From: Roseobacter sp.
GTDB lineage: Bacteria > Pseudomonadota > Alphaproteobacteria > Rhodobacterales > Rhodobacteraceae
Direction: 5' to 3'
DNA length: 48,251 nt
Assembly: GCA_011050655.1 (NCBI GenBank)
Contig: DRFG01000046.1
Coordinates: 1-48,251 of the forward strand
Shown: piece after piece, positions 7,388 to 16,340 of the stretch
Position numbering within the stretch: position 1 is the first letter of the stretch
Layout: every line of letters begins with the position of its first letter
Program-made: the position numbers and the translations under genes
Notes under the pieces: generated by a model
What the model was told of the DNA's origin: nothing
The model's input: the letters and a program-made list of their open reading frames with translations, nothing else
Databases searched by the model: none

Positions 7388-7794
7388 GCTTTGCCCTTTC
7401 CGCCCCTTTGCAACAGGCAGTTTACGCAGCCCTCAGGGATGATGCCGCTTTGGCGGAGCTTGTGGGGGCAGCAATTTTCGATGCTGCGCCCGCCGGTGAG
7501 CTCCCCCCCGTTTATGTTCAGTTGGGCGACGAAACGGTGCGCGATGCATCAGACGCGTCGGGAAATGGAGCGATACATTGGTTCAACATCGCCGTAGTGA
7601 GCGACGATCCAGGATTTGCGGTCGCCAAACGCGTTGCGGGAGCCGTCAGTGACGTGCTGAACGATGGTGAGCTGACGTTGAGCCGGGGCCAGCTGATCAG
7701 TCTCAGCTTCGAACGGGCGACTGCCAAAATGGTCGGAACTCAACGATTGCGGAGGGTAGATATGCGGTTCCGCGCGCGGGTGCAGGACGGTTAA
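7384..7794 (+). CDS. GTA tail terminator (g8, DUF3168)
   Basis: A 136-residue DUF3168 / tail-completion protein, which caps the tail tube and joins it to the head. The N-terminal helix PLQQAVYAALRDDAALAELVG, the segment PPVYVQLGDETVRD and the strand RRVDMRFRARV are characteristic of the GTA version. Its start overlaps g7 by 4 bp (ATGA). It precedes the major tail protein, the standard siphovirus order of terminator followed by tube protein. Confidence 0.85.
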   Translation: MSFALSAPLQQAVYAALRDDAALAELVGAAIFDAAPAGELPPVYVQLGDETVRDASDASGNGAIHWFNIAVVSDDPGFAVAKRVAGAVSDVLNDGELTLSRGQLISLSFERATAKMVGTQRLRRVDMRFRARVQDG

Positions 7795-7829
7795 ACTGTG
7801 CGTTTTCAATATAATACAGGAGAATAGAT

Positions 7830-8261
7830 ATGGCCGTTCAAGCAGGCAAAGACCTATTGATCAAGGTAGATATGACGAGCGATGGTCAATTTGAGACCAT
7901 CGCGGGGCTTCGGGCAACCCGGGTCAGTTTCAACGCCGAGCCGGTTGAAGTGACCTCATTGGATAGTGACGGGGGATGGCGCGAGCTTCTTGCCGGAGCG
8001 GGAGTAAGATCGGCTGCGATCAGCGGGTCCGGGGTATTTCGTGATGCCGGCACGGACGAAAGAGCACGCCAGCTATTTTTCGATGGGCTGACGCCGGATT
8101 TTCAGATTGTAATACCGAGCTTTGGGATCATTCAGGGACCGTTTCAAGTCACCTCAATTGATTATGGCGGCGCGTTAAATGGTGAAGCGACCTATGAGCT
8201 GAGCCTACAATCCGCTGGTCAGCTCAACTTTACCCCAGACATGGCTGAACCGGAGGTTTGA
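7830..8261 (+). CDS. GTA major tail tube protein (g9, TP901-1 family)
   Basis: Forms the tail tube. The 143-residue sequence fits the phage major tail protein TP901-1 family (Phage_tail_2): it opens MAVQAGKDLLIKVD, has the RVSFNAEPVEVTSLDSDGGW and WRELLAGAGVRSAAISGSGVF motifs and closes with EATYELSLQSAGQLNF. AGGAG is 8 bases before ATG 7830. A 35-bp gap separates it from g8, larger than its neighbours' overlaps, as suits a protein made in high copy. Confidence 0.9.
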   Translation: MAVQAGKDLLIKVDMTSDGQFETIAGLRATRVSFNAEPVEVTSLDSDGGWRELLAGAGVRSAAISGSGVFRDAGTDERARQLFFDGLTPDFQIVIPSFGIIQGPFQVTSIDYGGALNGEATYELSLQSAGQLNFTPDMAEPEV

Positions 8262-8265
8262 GCTG

Positions 8266-8580
8266 ATGGTTAATAAATGGCGGGGGGATGTAGCTTTGGT
8301 GATCGATGGGCGACAACACGTCGCTCGGCTGACGCTCGGGGCGTTAGTGGAACTGGAAGATGCGTTGGAAGAACCTTCGCTAGTGGCTTTGGTAGAGCGG
8401 TTTGAAGCTAACCGCTTTTCAAGCCGCGACGTCCTTTGCTTGCTTATGGCCGGTTTGCGCGCAGGCGGTTCGGACTTAACCGAAGCATCCTTGGCCCAAG
8501 CCTCAATAGAAGGCGGACCGATGGCTGCCGCTCGTGCTGCCGCCGAACTTTTGGCCCGCGCTTTCGCCGTCCCAGCATGA
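8266..8580 (+). CDS. GTA tail assembly chaperone (g10, Phage_TAC_11-like)
   Basis: A 104-residue protein that begins MVNKWRGDVALVIDGRQHVARLTLGALVELEDAL, the signature of the GTA gp10-like tail chaperone family. It lies between the tube and tape measure genes, where siphoviruses encode the chaperones that coat the tape measure. It overlaps g10.1 by 4 bp (ATGA). The g10.1 frame is open back through much of g10 in the -1 frame, the layout used by many phages for a frameshift fusion, but I see no clear slippery heptamer here. Confidence 0.82.
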   Translation: MVNKWRGDVALVIDGRQHVARLTLGALVELEDALEEPSLVALVERFEANRFSSRDVLCLLMAGLRAGGSDLTEASLAQASIEGGPMAAARAAAELLARAFAVPA

Positions 8581-8792
8581 CCACCGACAAAGGGATCGAC
8601 TGGCCTTTGCTGATGCGCGCGGGGCTAAACGGCTTGGGGATGGCACCGGATGCATTCTGGCAACTGACCCCAGCGGAACTGCAACTGATGATAGGCCCCA
8701 ACCATACACGAGCACCGCTGTTAAATGATGGTCTGGCGGAACTGATGGCGGCCTATCCGGACACGACGAAAGGGAATTTCGATGCAGGATGA
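8577..8792 (+). CDS. GTA small tail chaperone partner (g10.1, Phage_TAC_6 / TIGR02216)
   Basis: A 71-residue protein, start ATG 8577 in an ATGA overlap with g10. The sequence DWPLLMRAGLNGLGMAPDAFWQLTPAEL is the hallmark of the TIGR02216 family found just before the tape measure gene in GTA and related phages. It ends 11 bp inside g11. It is probably the second part of the tail assembly chaperone pair. The longer open frame upstream is out-of-frame coding sequence of g10 and is not used as the start. Confidence 0.82.
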   Translation: MTTDKGIDWPLLMRAGLNGLGMAPDAFWQLTPAELQLMIGPNHTRAPLLNDGLAELMAAYPDTTKGNFDAG

Positions 8793-9441
8793 AGAAGCCT
8801 TCGACACGTTGGGAATTGGTGCGGAGAAGCTCAACGACACGCTGGAAGATACAAGTTTGCTGGTGGCAGGGTTCGACCGCGAGTTAGGCCGTATGCGTTC
8901 GGCATTAGGTGCCACTGGAAAAGATATCAACACACTTGAAAAAGGTTTGAGCCGTGGCTTGCGAAAGGCCTTTGAAGGGGTGGCTTTCGACGGGCGGAAC
9001 TTGTCCGACGCGCTGGCTTCTGTCGCAAAGTCATTGGCCAATACGACGTTCAATGCAGCCGTGAAACCAGTAAGCGATCAATTTGGAGGACTGGTCAGCC
9101 AGGGCGTGGGGGCATTGGTGCAGGGCATTTTGCCTTTCGCTAATGGAGCACCGTTTTCCCAAGGAAGGGTAATGCCTTTCGCTCAGGGTGGGATTGTCAG
9201 CACCGCAACAGGCTTTGGAATGCGCGGGGGGATGGGGCTCATGGGGGAAGCGGGGCCAGAAGCGATCATGCCTTTGGCGCGTGGCCCGGACGGTAAATTA
9301 GGTGTGAGAGGCGGCGGCAGTGGGGCCACAACGGTTATCATGAATATCTCGACACCGGATGTGCAGGGATTCCAGCGTAGTCAAAGCCAGATCGCAGCGC
9401 AGATGAGCCGTGCGCTATCCAACGGCAATCGCAATCGATAA
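8782..9441 (+). CDS. GTA tape measure protein (g11)
   Basis: A 219-residue tape measure protein which sets tail length and occupies the tube lumen. It is very short for the family, as expected for the short GTA tail. It has an N-terminal helical part (LNDTLEDTSLLVAGFDRELGR), a central hydrophobic stretch (FGGLVSQGVGALVQGILPFA), then the glycine-rich motifs FAQGGIVSTATGFGMRGGMGLMGEAGPEAIMPLARGPDGKLGV typical of the C-terminal end of phage tape measures. Start ATG 8782 has AAAGGGA upstream and overlaps g10.1 by 11 bp. Confidence 0.88.
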   Translation: MQDEEAFDTLGIGAEKLNDTLEDTSLLVAGFDRELGRMRSALGATGKDINTLEKGLSRGLRKAFEGVAFDGRNLSDALASVAKSLANTTFNAAVKPVSDQFGGLVSQGVGALVQGILPFANGAPFSQGRVMPFAQGGIVSTATGFGMRGGMGLMGEAGPEAIMPLARGPDGKLGVRGGGSGATTVIMNISTPDVQGFQRSQSQIAAQMSRALSNGNRNR

Positions 9442-9455
9442 AAAGGAATGTACCG

Positions 9456-10088
9456 TTGAATTTTCATGATGTCAGATTTCCGCCAAGCCTTAGCTTTGGA
9501 GCGCTCGGAGGGCCTCACCGCCGCACCGATGTAGTGACGCTTGCGAATGGGTTTGAAGAACGTAACACGCCTTGGGCTCACTCTCGCCGTATATACGACG
9601 CCGGCTTGGGGATGAGATCTATTGACGATGTACAGGCTATCGCTGCCTTTTTCGAAGCGCGGTATGGCCAGATGTATGGATTTCGCTGGAAGGATTGGGC
9701 GGATTTTAAGTCCTGTCGGTCGTCGGACGGTGTTGCTTTCGAGGATCAGATTTTAGGCGTAGGCGATGGCTCGCGAAGTGAATATCAATTGGTAAAGGCC
9801 TATCGTTCTGGTGGGCACAGCTATGCGCGACCTGTCACCAAACCGGTCGAGGGCACTGTGCGGGTAGGAATCGCGCAGGATGAGCTGCAAGAAGGGGTGG
9901 ATTATGAGGTGGATACGTCCACGGGTATGGTCCAGTTTGCCCATGCTCCGGACCCCGATATGCCAGTGCTTGCAGGGTACGAGTTTGACGTGCCGGTGCG
10001 GTTTGATACCGACCGCATCTTGGTCAGTGTGGCGAGCTTTCAAGCTGGGCAAGTGCCGAATATCCCAGTGATCGAGGTGCGAATATGA
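9456..10088 (+). CDS. GTA distal tail protein (g12, DUF2460)
   Basis: A 210-residue DUF2460 protein (TIGR02217), the ring at the tail tip that links tube to hub. Family motifs VRFPPSLSFGALGGP, TLANGFEERNTPWAHSRRIYD and GQMYGFRWKDWADFKS are all present. The start is a TTG at 9456: no in-frame ATG or GTG gives the conserved NFHDVRFP N-terminus, and AAAAGGA lies 8 bases upstream. Its 3' end overlaps g13 by 4 bp. The rare start codon may hold its output below that of the tube protein. Confidence 0.9.
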   Translation: MNFHDVRFPPSLSFGALGGPHRRTDVVTLANGFEERNTPWAHSRRIYDAGLGMRSIDDVQAIAAFFEARYGQMYGFRWKDWADFKSCRSSDGVAFEDQILGVGDGSRSEYQLVKAYRSGGHSYARPVTKPVEGTVRVGIAQDELQEGVDYEVDTSTGMVQFAHAPDPDMPVLAGYEFDVPVRFDTDRILVSVASFQAGQVPNIPVIEVRI

Positions 10089-10975
10089 CTGGCCGAATGG
10101 ATGATGGTCTGGCCGCACACTTAAAGTTGGGTCTTACGACCCTTTGCCACGCATGGGCGATCCGCCGACGCGATGGGGCTGAACTGACATTTACTGATCA
10201 TGATGCTCCGCTCAGCTTTGACGGAGTGGAGTTTCGCCCCGACAGGGGGTTAAACGTGCGCTCCTTGTCCCAGACCTCCGGGTTATCGGTGAATAATACA
10301 GAAGCCATGGGAGCGCTAAGCCACTCTGCCATACGCGAAGACGAGATCGATCAGGGACGATTTGACGGTGCCGAGGTGTCGTGTTGGCGGGTGAACTGGG
10401 CCGACGTCGCCCAACGTATTTTAATTTTTCGTGGAACGGTCGGGGAAATTCAGCGGGCAGGGGGCGTGTTTCGCGCCGAGCTGCGCGGGTTGACCGAAGC
10501 GCTGAACCGGCCGATGGGTCGTATATATCAAAAACCATGCACTGCTGTACTGGGTGATAAGGCGTGTGGGTTTGACGTTACGACTACAGGATACAGCCAG
10601 CTTGCCAGGGTTCAAACACATAAAGAAGGCCGCGTATTTCGCTGGGATGGCTTGCCGGGTTTTGACATTGGGTGGTTCACGCGTGGCAGGGTTGAGGTAA
10701 TCGAAGGACCAGCCAAGGGGCTTTGGGGAACGATCAAGCATGACCGCATTGTTGACGGGCAGCGCGAGATCGAACTGTGGGAACCAATCCGGGGCGCAAT
10801 TGAACAAGGCATTGGGCTTCAGCTCAGCGCGGGCTGTGACAAACGGATGACGACATGCCGTCTGAAGTTCAATAACCTACTGAACTTCCAAGGGTTTCCA
10901 GATATTCCGAACGAGGATTGGATGATGGCAACACCCATGCCTTCGGGTGCCAACACCGGAGGATCCATGCGATGA
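10085..10975 (+). CDS. GTA hub protein (g13, DUF2163 / BR0599 family)
   Basis: A 296-residue hub component at the tail tip with an N-terminal DUF2163 domain (AHLKLGLTTLCHAWAIRRRDG, FTDHD) and a C-terminal BR0599-type domain. The Cys-containing segments YQKPCTAVLGDKACGFD and SAGCDKRMTTCRLKF are conserved in the family (TIGR02218) and may bind a metal or form an internal bond; in R. capsulatus GTA structures the hub proteins carry an iron-sulfur cluster, as far as I recall. ATGA overlaps join it to g12 and g14. Confidence 0.88.
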   Translation: MTGRMDDGLAAHLKLGLTTLCHAWAIRRRDGAELTFTDHDAPLSFDGVEFRPDRGLNVRSLSQTSGLSVNNTEAMGALSHSAIREDEIDQGRFDGAEVSCWRVNWADVAQRILIFRGTVGEIQRAGGVFRAELRGLTEALNRPMGRIYQKPCTAVLGDKACGFDVTTTGYSQLARVQTHKEGRVFRWDGLPGFDIGWFTRGRVEVIEGPAKGLWGTIKHDRIVDGQREIELWEPIRGAIEQGIGLQLSAGCDKRMTTCRLKFNNLLNFQGFPDIPNEDWMMATPMPSGANTGGSMR

Positions 10976-11418
10976 CGCATCGTCAAGATCAAATTGTGCG
11001 AGCGGCGAGAAGCTGGATCGGTACACCCTACGTCCATCAAAGCGCGACCAAAGACGCGGGGTGCGATTGCTTGGGCCTATTGCGCGGCATCTGGCGCGAA
11101 GTTCTGGGCACAGAGCCTGCAATAATCCCCGCCTATTCGAGGGACTGGTCTGAACCACAGGGGGATGAACGGCTGTGGCAGGCAGCAAGAAGGCATCTGC
11201 GTCCGAAGGAACTAAGTGCTGAAGATGTGGGCGACGTGCTGCTGTTTCGCATGCGGAGCGGTTCTGTGGCAAAGCATCTAGGCGTGGCATCACGGGTGGG
11301 GGCGTCTGCGGGGTTTATCCATGCCTACAGCGGTCATGGAGTAGTAGAGAGCCCGCTGGGGATCTCTTGGCGGCGCAGGATTGTCGCGCGTTTCGAATTT
11401 CCGACGGAGGCGATCTGA
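10972..11418 (+). CDS. GTA cell-wall peptidase (g14, NlpC/P60)
   Basis: A 148-residue NlpC/P60-type cysteine peptidase (TIGR02219) that likely opens the recipient's peptidoglycan during DNA delivery. Sequence shows IVRAARSWIGTPYVHQ, then the catalytic Cys in GCDCLGLLRG (about residues 31-40) and the His in SGSVAKHLGVAS, with FIHAYSGHGVVES near the end. The start is ATG 10972 in an ATGA overlap with g13; a longer frame from 10918 only runs backward through g13. It ends in a one-base overlap (TGATG) with g15. Confidence 0.92.
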   Translation: MTHRQDQIVRAARSWIGTPYVHQSATKDAGCDCLGLLRGIWREVLGTEPAIIPAYSRDWSEPQGDERLWQAARRHLRPKELSAEDVGDVLLFRMRSGSVAKHLGVASRVGASAGFIHAYSGHGVVESPLGISWRRRIVARFEFPTEAI

Positions 11419-14400
11419 TGGCGACTATACTATTATCAGCGGCAGGTGCCGCGGTCGGAGGCTCTGTTGGAGGTACCGTCGTAGGGTTATCTTCGGTCGC
11501 GGTAGGGCGAGCTTTTGGTGCCACTCTAGGCCGCGTGATGGATCAACGATTGCTGGGGCAAGGTGCGCAAGCGGTCGAAACCGGCAAGGTAGATCGTTTT
11601 CGTCTGACCCAGGCCGGAGAAGGCTCCCCGATCCCTCAGCTTTATGGTCGTATGCGTATTGGCGGTCAGGTGATTTGGGCGTCGGACTTCGCCGAGACAA
11701 CAACGGTTTCGGGCGGCGGAGGGAAAGGGGCACCCGCAACGCCGCGAACGACCGAGTATTCATACACTTTAAGCGTGGCAATTGCGCTGTGTGAAGGTGA
11801 GATCACAGGTATCAGTCGTATTTGGGCCGATGGCGTGGTGGTAGCGGAACGTGATCTGAATATGAGCGTCTACCAAGGTACGGGTGATCAACTGCCCGAT
11901 CCGACCATTTCGGCCATAGAGGGTGCCGACAATGTGCCCGCCTATAGGGGAACTGCCTATGTGGTGATGGAAAACCTTGCGTTGGGCCAGTTTGGCAATC
12001 GATTACCGCAGTTTTCTTTTGAGGTTATGCGCCCAGAGGCCGCCAACCCTGTTGATGCGGTGGAAAGCGTCACGCACGGGGTCAATGGGGTCGCCTTGAT
12101 CCCCGGGACTGGTGAATATGCTTTGGCTACAACGCCGGTCCATTACGCAGATCATACTGGTGCCCGTTGGAGCGCAAATGAAACGACCCCAGCCGGAAAA
12201 ACTGACTTTGCGGCATCGTTGGATAATCTTACTGAAGAGTTACCCGCGCTCAAAGCAGCATCATTAGTGGTATCGTGGTTTGGTAACGACTTGCGATGTG
12301 GTCAGTGCAACGTACGCCCAAAGGTTGAGAATTCTATAATAGAGGCGGAAAATATGCCTTGGCAGGTATCTGCCCTTACACGAACTGAGGCAGAGGTCAT
12401 TGCTCGTGAGCAGGATCGCCCGGTTTACGGGGGTACGCCAACCGATGCCTCGGTGATCGAGGCTATCCAAGCGATGACCACAGCAGGAAAAGCGGTGATG
12501 TTTTACCCGTTTGTTCTTATGGATCAGCTGGACAACAACACGTTACTCGATCCCTACAGTGAAGCAACATCGCAACCAAAGTTGCCGTGGCGTGGCCGGA
12601 TCACACTGTCTAAGGCACCGGGAATAGCAGGTAGCCCAGATGGCACATCAGTAGCTGACGATGAAGTGGCCACCTTTTTCGGGTCAGTTACTGCGGCTGA
12701 TTTCGATGTCACGCCAGGGCAGGTGCACTACTCGGGTTCCGATGAATGGACGTTCTCGAGGTTTATACTGCACTATGCCGCGGTCTGCGCGGCCGCTGGT
12801 GGGGTGGATGCGTTCTGTATCGGTACCGAGATGCGCGGCTTGACGCAGATCCGTGGTGCAGACGGTGGATTTCCTGCAGTTTCGGCCTTGCGATCGCTGG
12901 CCGCTGAAGCGCGGACATTGTTGGGGAGCGCCACAAAGATCAGCTATGCGGCGGACTGGTCCGAATATTTTGGGTATCAACCGCAAGACGGAAGCAACGA
13001 CCGGTATTTCCATCTCGACCCTTTGTGGGCTGATGCCAATATCGATTTTATCGGCATCGATAACTACATGCCGGTTTCCGACTGGCGCGATGGTCACGAT
13101 CATTTGGACGCTCAGACGTGGGATGCGATCTATAACCTAGATTATTTGCAATCCAACATCGAGGGAGGCGAGGGATTTGATTGGTTATATCATTCGCCCG
13201 AAGCGCGAGCCGCACAAATACGCACCCCAATAACTGACGATGAGATGGGTGAGGCGTGGATATATAGATATAAGGATATCCGCAGCTGGTGGGCGTCTGC
13301 ACACCATGAACGCATCAATGGGCAAAGATCGGTAAATCAAACCGCATGGGTACCTGAATCAAAGCCGATCTGGTTTACCGAATATGGATGTGCCGCGATC
13401 GACAAAGGTACCAACCAGCCAAATAAGTTTCTAGATCTCAAAAGTTCGGAAAGCAGCTTTCCGCGCTATTCGACCGGCGCACGCGATGAACTGATTCAAA
13501 TGCAATATTTACGAGCTTTCAACGACTATTGGAAAGATGCCACCCACAATCCTCTCTCAGAAGAATATGGTGCTCCGATGATTGACATGTCCCGCGCATT
13601 TGTCTGGGCTTGGGATGCACGCCCCTATCCCTACTTTCCCAATAACAACACATTGTGGAGCGACGGGTTGAATTATGCGCGAGGACATTGGCTAAATGGG
13701 CGCAGCTCCTCGTACCCGCTCGCGTCGCTGGTGGGGCAAATCTGTCGCGATGCCGGGGTTGTGGCTTATGATACGTCGCGTCTTTATGGGTATGTTCGCG
13801 GATACGTCGTCGATCAAATCAGCGACGCTCGCGCTAGTCTTCAACCGTTGATGTTAAGGCATGGCTTCGACGCGGTAGAGCGCGATGGCTGCCTTGTGTT
13901 TGTAATGCGTGACAGGCCGGGTACTGTTCGGCTTGATCCCGATACACTGGCCGTCAGCAACGAATTGGACGGTACCATTGAACAAACGCGCGAGGCGGAC
14001 GCCGAAATCGCAGGTCGCGTACGGCTGCGGTTTGTGCAAGCGGACGGAGACTTTGACGTCATCGCAGAAGAAACAGTGTTAGCGGATGACGCGACGCACT
14101 CGGTTGTGGCTTCCGAACTCAACATATCCTTGACCCGTACCGAAGGCCACCAGGTGCTGGAGCGGTGGTTGGCAGAAGCCCGTGTGTCACGCGAAACCAT
14201 CCGTCTGGCCTTGCCACCGTCGCAGATGGATGTGGGTGTCGGAGATGTGGTCGAGCTGCCTGCCGACAATGGTGAGCGCGATGGCCTGTACCGGATCGAC
14301 CGGGTAGAGCTGGGTGAGATGCAGATTATCGAGGCGGTACGGATTGAGCCGACGATCTATGAAATGGCACCATATGACGATGAACTGGCCAAGGTGCAGC

Positions 14401-15347
14401 CCTTTTCCGCGCCTGTTCCGGTCACCGCAGTGTTTCTTGATCTGCCACTATTGCGAGGTGACGAAACCCCTTATGCCCCATATATCGCCGCCACGGCACA
14501 ACCTTGGCCGGGAAGTGTTGCCTTATATCAGGCCGGCGGGGAATCAAATTTTCGGTTGAATACCATTCTGCCTATTCGTGCGACGATGGGAATAACCGAA
14601 ACTGAGCTTGCCGCTGCGCGGCCGGGGGTGTTCGATCACGGAGACGGACTTCAAGTTAGGCTGAACAGTGGTCAACTGGAAAGCGTCGATGAAGCTGCTT
14701 TGTTGAACGGAATGAACTTGGCCGCGATTGGTGATGGGTTATCGGACCAGTGGGAAGTTTTTCAATTTGAAAAGGCAGAGTTGGTAGCACAAAATACCTA
14801 TCGGGTTTCAAAAAGGCTGAGAGGCCAGGCGGGAACAGATGCATTGATCCCGCCCGTATGGCCACAAGGGTCTCGGTTTGTTCTGCTCAATGATGTACCT
14901 GTGCAGATAACCTCAAGCCTGAACTTGCGTCGGGTCAATCAGCAATATCGCATTGGCCCTGCAACACGTTCCTATGACGATCCATCTTATATCCAGCTGA
15001 GCGCGGCTTTTGAGGGAAACGGTCTGCGGCCCCTACGCCCCTGCCATCTAAACGCCCGTGCGGAGACTGAAGACGTGATTTTCAGCTGGATACGGCGCAC
15101 AAGGGTTGGGGGTGATGGCTGGGACAGTTTCGAAGTACCTTTGGCTGAAGAGAATGAACAATATGTCATCCGACTTCTGCAAGATGGAATAGTTTTTCGT
15201 GAGGTTATTACGACAGAACCTGATTGGCGTTATGATGCGGAGACGCGACAGATGGACGGGGTAACGGGGGCTTTCGCTTTGAGTGTTGCTCAGATTTCAG
15301 CAAGTTATGGAGCCGGGCCCGCCGCGCAAATCAGCGTAGCTCTCTGA
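11418..15347 (+). CDS. GTA host-specificity 'megatron' protein with TIM-barrel domain (g15)
   Basis: At 1309 residues this is the largest GTA protein, a tail-fibre or central hub protein that contacts the recipient envelope. Domains seen in order: an N-terminal Gly/Ala-rich hydrophobic start (about 1-45) and phage tail hub part; the GTA TIM-barrel-like glycosidase domain in the middle (about 420-730, with FCIGTEMRGLTQIRG, ISYAADWSEYFG, IGIDNYMPVSDW and KPIWFTEYGCAAIDK); a phage-tail_3 domain after about 800; and a beta-rich C-terminal domain ending SVAQISASYGAGPAAQISV. Glu and Asp residues that fit a glycosidase active site occur in the barrel, but activity is not shown. Intact throughout; the first ATG is in a TGATG overlap with g14. 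Confidence 0.93.
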   Translation: MATILLSAAGAAVGGSVGGTVVGLSSVAVGRAFGATLGRVMDQRLLGQGAQAVETGKVDRFRLTQAGEGSPIPQLYGRMRIGGQVIWASDFAETTTVSGGGGKGAPATPRTTEYSYTLSVAIALCEGEITGISRIWADGVVVAERDLNMSVYQGTGDQLPDPTISAIEGADNVPAYRGTAYVVMENLALGQFGNRLPQFSFEVMRPEAANPVDAVESVTHGVNGVALIPGTGEYALATTPVHYADHTGARWSANETTPAGKTDFAASLDNLTEELPALKAASLVVSWFGNDLRCGQCNVRPKVENSIIEAENMPWQVSALTRTEAEVIAREQDRPVYGGTPTDASVIEAIQAMTTAGKAVMFYPFVLMDQLDNNTLLDPYSEATSQPKLPWRGRITLSKAPGIAGSPDGTSVADDEVATFFGSVTAADFDVTPGQVHYSGSDEWTFSRFILHYAAVCAAAGGVDAFCIGTEMRGLTQIRGADGGFPAVSALRSLAAEARTLLGSATKISYAADWSEYFGYQPQDGSNDRYFHLDPLWADANIDFIGIDNYMPVSDWRDGHDHLDAQTWDAIYNLDYLQSNIEGGEGFDWLYHSPEARAAQIRTPITDDEMGEAWIYRYKDIRSWWASAHHERINGQRSVNQTAWVPESKPIWFTEYGCAAIDKGTNQPNKFLDLKSSESSFPRYSTGARDELIQMQYLRAFNDYWKDATHNPLSEEYGAPMIDMSRAFVWAWDARPYPYFPNNNTLWSDGLNYARGHWLNGRSSSYPLASLVGQICRDAGVVAYDTSRLYGYVRGYVVDQISDARASLQPLMLRHGFDAVERDGCLVFVMRDRPGTVRLDPDTLAVSNELDGTIEQTREADAEIAGRVRLRFVQADGDFDVIAEETVLADDATHSVVASELNISLTRTEGHQVLERWLAEARVSRETIRLALPPSQMDVGVGDVVELPADNGERDGLYRIDRVELGEMQIIEAVRIEPTIYEMAPYDDELAKVQPFSAPVPVTAVFLDLPLLRGDETPYAPYIAATAQPWPGSVALYQAGGESNFRLNTILPIRATMGITETELAAARPGVFDHGDGLQVRLNSGQLESVDEAALLNGMNLAAIGDGLSDQWEVFQFEKAELVAQNTYRVSKRLRGQAGTDALIPPVWPQGSRFVLLNDVPVQITSSLNLRRVNQQYRIGPATRSYDDPSYIQLSAAFEGNGLRPLRPCHLNARAETEDVIFSWIRRTRVGGDGWDSFEVPLAEENEQYVIRLLQDGIVFREVITTEPDWRYDAETRQMDGVTGAFALSVAQISASYGAGPAAQISVAL

Positions 15348-15470
15348 AACTGCGCGCGGTGGTTCCATGGAAAAACAATTACTTAAAAAATTTGTCAACA
15401 ATCGGCGGGTGTTTGCATTTGGTTCTTTTGGCATAAATGCTATATTGGATGGGCAAAGAAGGAAGTTGTT

Positions 15471-16283
15471 ATGGCCGTACCCCACGTAAATATCGCCTCG
15501 GTTGATCCGGTTTGGGATCAAATTTTAACTGAAGCCCAACAAGCGGTTCAGGATGAACCGCTGATCGGGGGGTTCGTCCACGCCTGTATTTTGCACCATA
15601 AGTCCATTGAAAAAGCCCTTTGTTATAGGATTGCAGCAAAGCTTGCGTCCAATGAGATGTCGATGATGGTGATCCATGAGATGGTGGAGGAAGCGTTTGC
15701 GAACGACCCAGATCTAATCAAAGCCGCGCGCGCCGATCTTGTTGCGATTTATGAACGCGACCCTGCATGCCACCGTTTGCTCCAACCGATCTTGTACTTC
15801 AAAGGCTATCAAGCGGTACAAGCCTATCGTGTAGGGCATCATTTGTGGAAAAAGGGCAAACGTGACTTGGCATATTTTGTCCAAATGCGGGTAAGTGAGA
15901 TTTTCGGTGTCGACATTCACCCGGCCGCGACATTGGGCAAGGGCATCATGATCGACCACGCCCATTCAGTGGTCATCGGTGAGACTGCCGTGGTGGGGGA
16001 TAACGTGTCGATGCTTCATTCTGTTACCCTGGGCGGCACCGGTAAAGAAGAGCAAGACCGTCATCCGAAAATCGGCAATGGGGTCTTGATTGGGGCCGGC
16101 GCTAAGGTTCTCGGTAATATCACGATCGGCCACTGTAGCAGGATTGCTGCTGGCTCTGTTGTTTTGCAGGATGTTCCCCCCTGTAAAACCGTCGCGGGTA
16201 TTCCCGCGCGTGTAGTAGGTGAGGCTGGCTGCGATCAACCTTCGGTGCTGATGGATCATATGCTTGGACCGCAAGATCTTTGA
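15471..16283 (+). CDS. cysE: Serine O-acetyltransferase CysE
   Basis: Makes O-acetyl-L-serine from serine and acetyl-CoA, the first step of cysteine synthesis in the cytoplasm. The 270-residue sequence has the N-terminal helical SATase domain (DPVWDQILTEAQQAV, SNEMSMMVIHEMVEEAF, DPACHRLLQPILYFKGYQAVQAYRV) and the C-terminal left-handed beta-helix of hexapeptide repeats (IHPAATLGKGIMIDHAHSVV, IGETAVVGDNVSMLHSVTLGG, IGNGVLIGAGAKVLGNI). The catalytic His is in IDHAHSVVIGE. AAGGA stands 10 bases before ATG 15471. It follows the GTA by 123 bp but is a host gene and converges on pdhC. A weak TTGGTT-16-TATATT pair at 15419-15446 could be its promoter. Confidence 0.96.
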   Translation: MAVPHVNIASVDPVWDQILTEAQQAVQDEPLIGGFVHACILHHKSIEKALCYRIAAKLASNEMSMMVIHEMVEEAFANDPDLIKAARADLVAIYERDPACHRLLQPILYFKGYQAVQAYRVGHHLWKKGKRDLAYFVQMRVSEIFGVDIHPAATLGKGIMIDHAHSVVIGETAVVGDNVSMLHSVTLGGTGKEEQDRHPKIGNGVLIGAGAKVLGNITIGHCSRIAAGSVVLQDVPPCKTVAGIPARVVGEAGCDQPSVLMDHMLGPQDL

Positions 16284-16340
16284 GAGGCCGGGCTCATTAG
16301 ACAAGTGGTTAGATCATCCACGTAGGATGACGTTGAATGA

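Noticed and set aside
8436-8592. Programmed -1 frameshift joining g10 to g10.1, as in many siphoviruses
   Set aside because: The frame relation allows it, but I see no X XXY YYZ heptamer near the end of g10, and the ATGA overlap explains coupled translation.
1-15347. Recent prophage in place of a GTA
   Set aside because: No integrase, repressor, replication, lysis or attachment site is seen, and gene order and families match the host-fixed GTA of Rhodobacterales.
15419-15446. Strong cysE promoter
   Set aside because: TTGGTT-16-TATATT is only a fair match, so it is noted in the cysE entry and not listed as its own feature.
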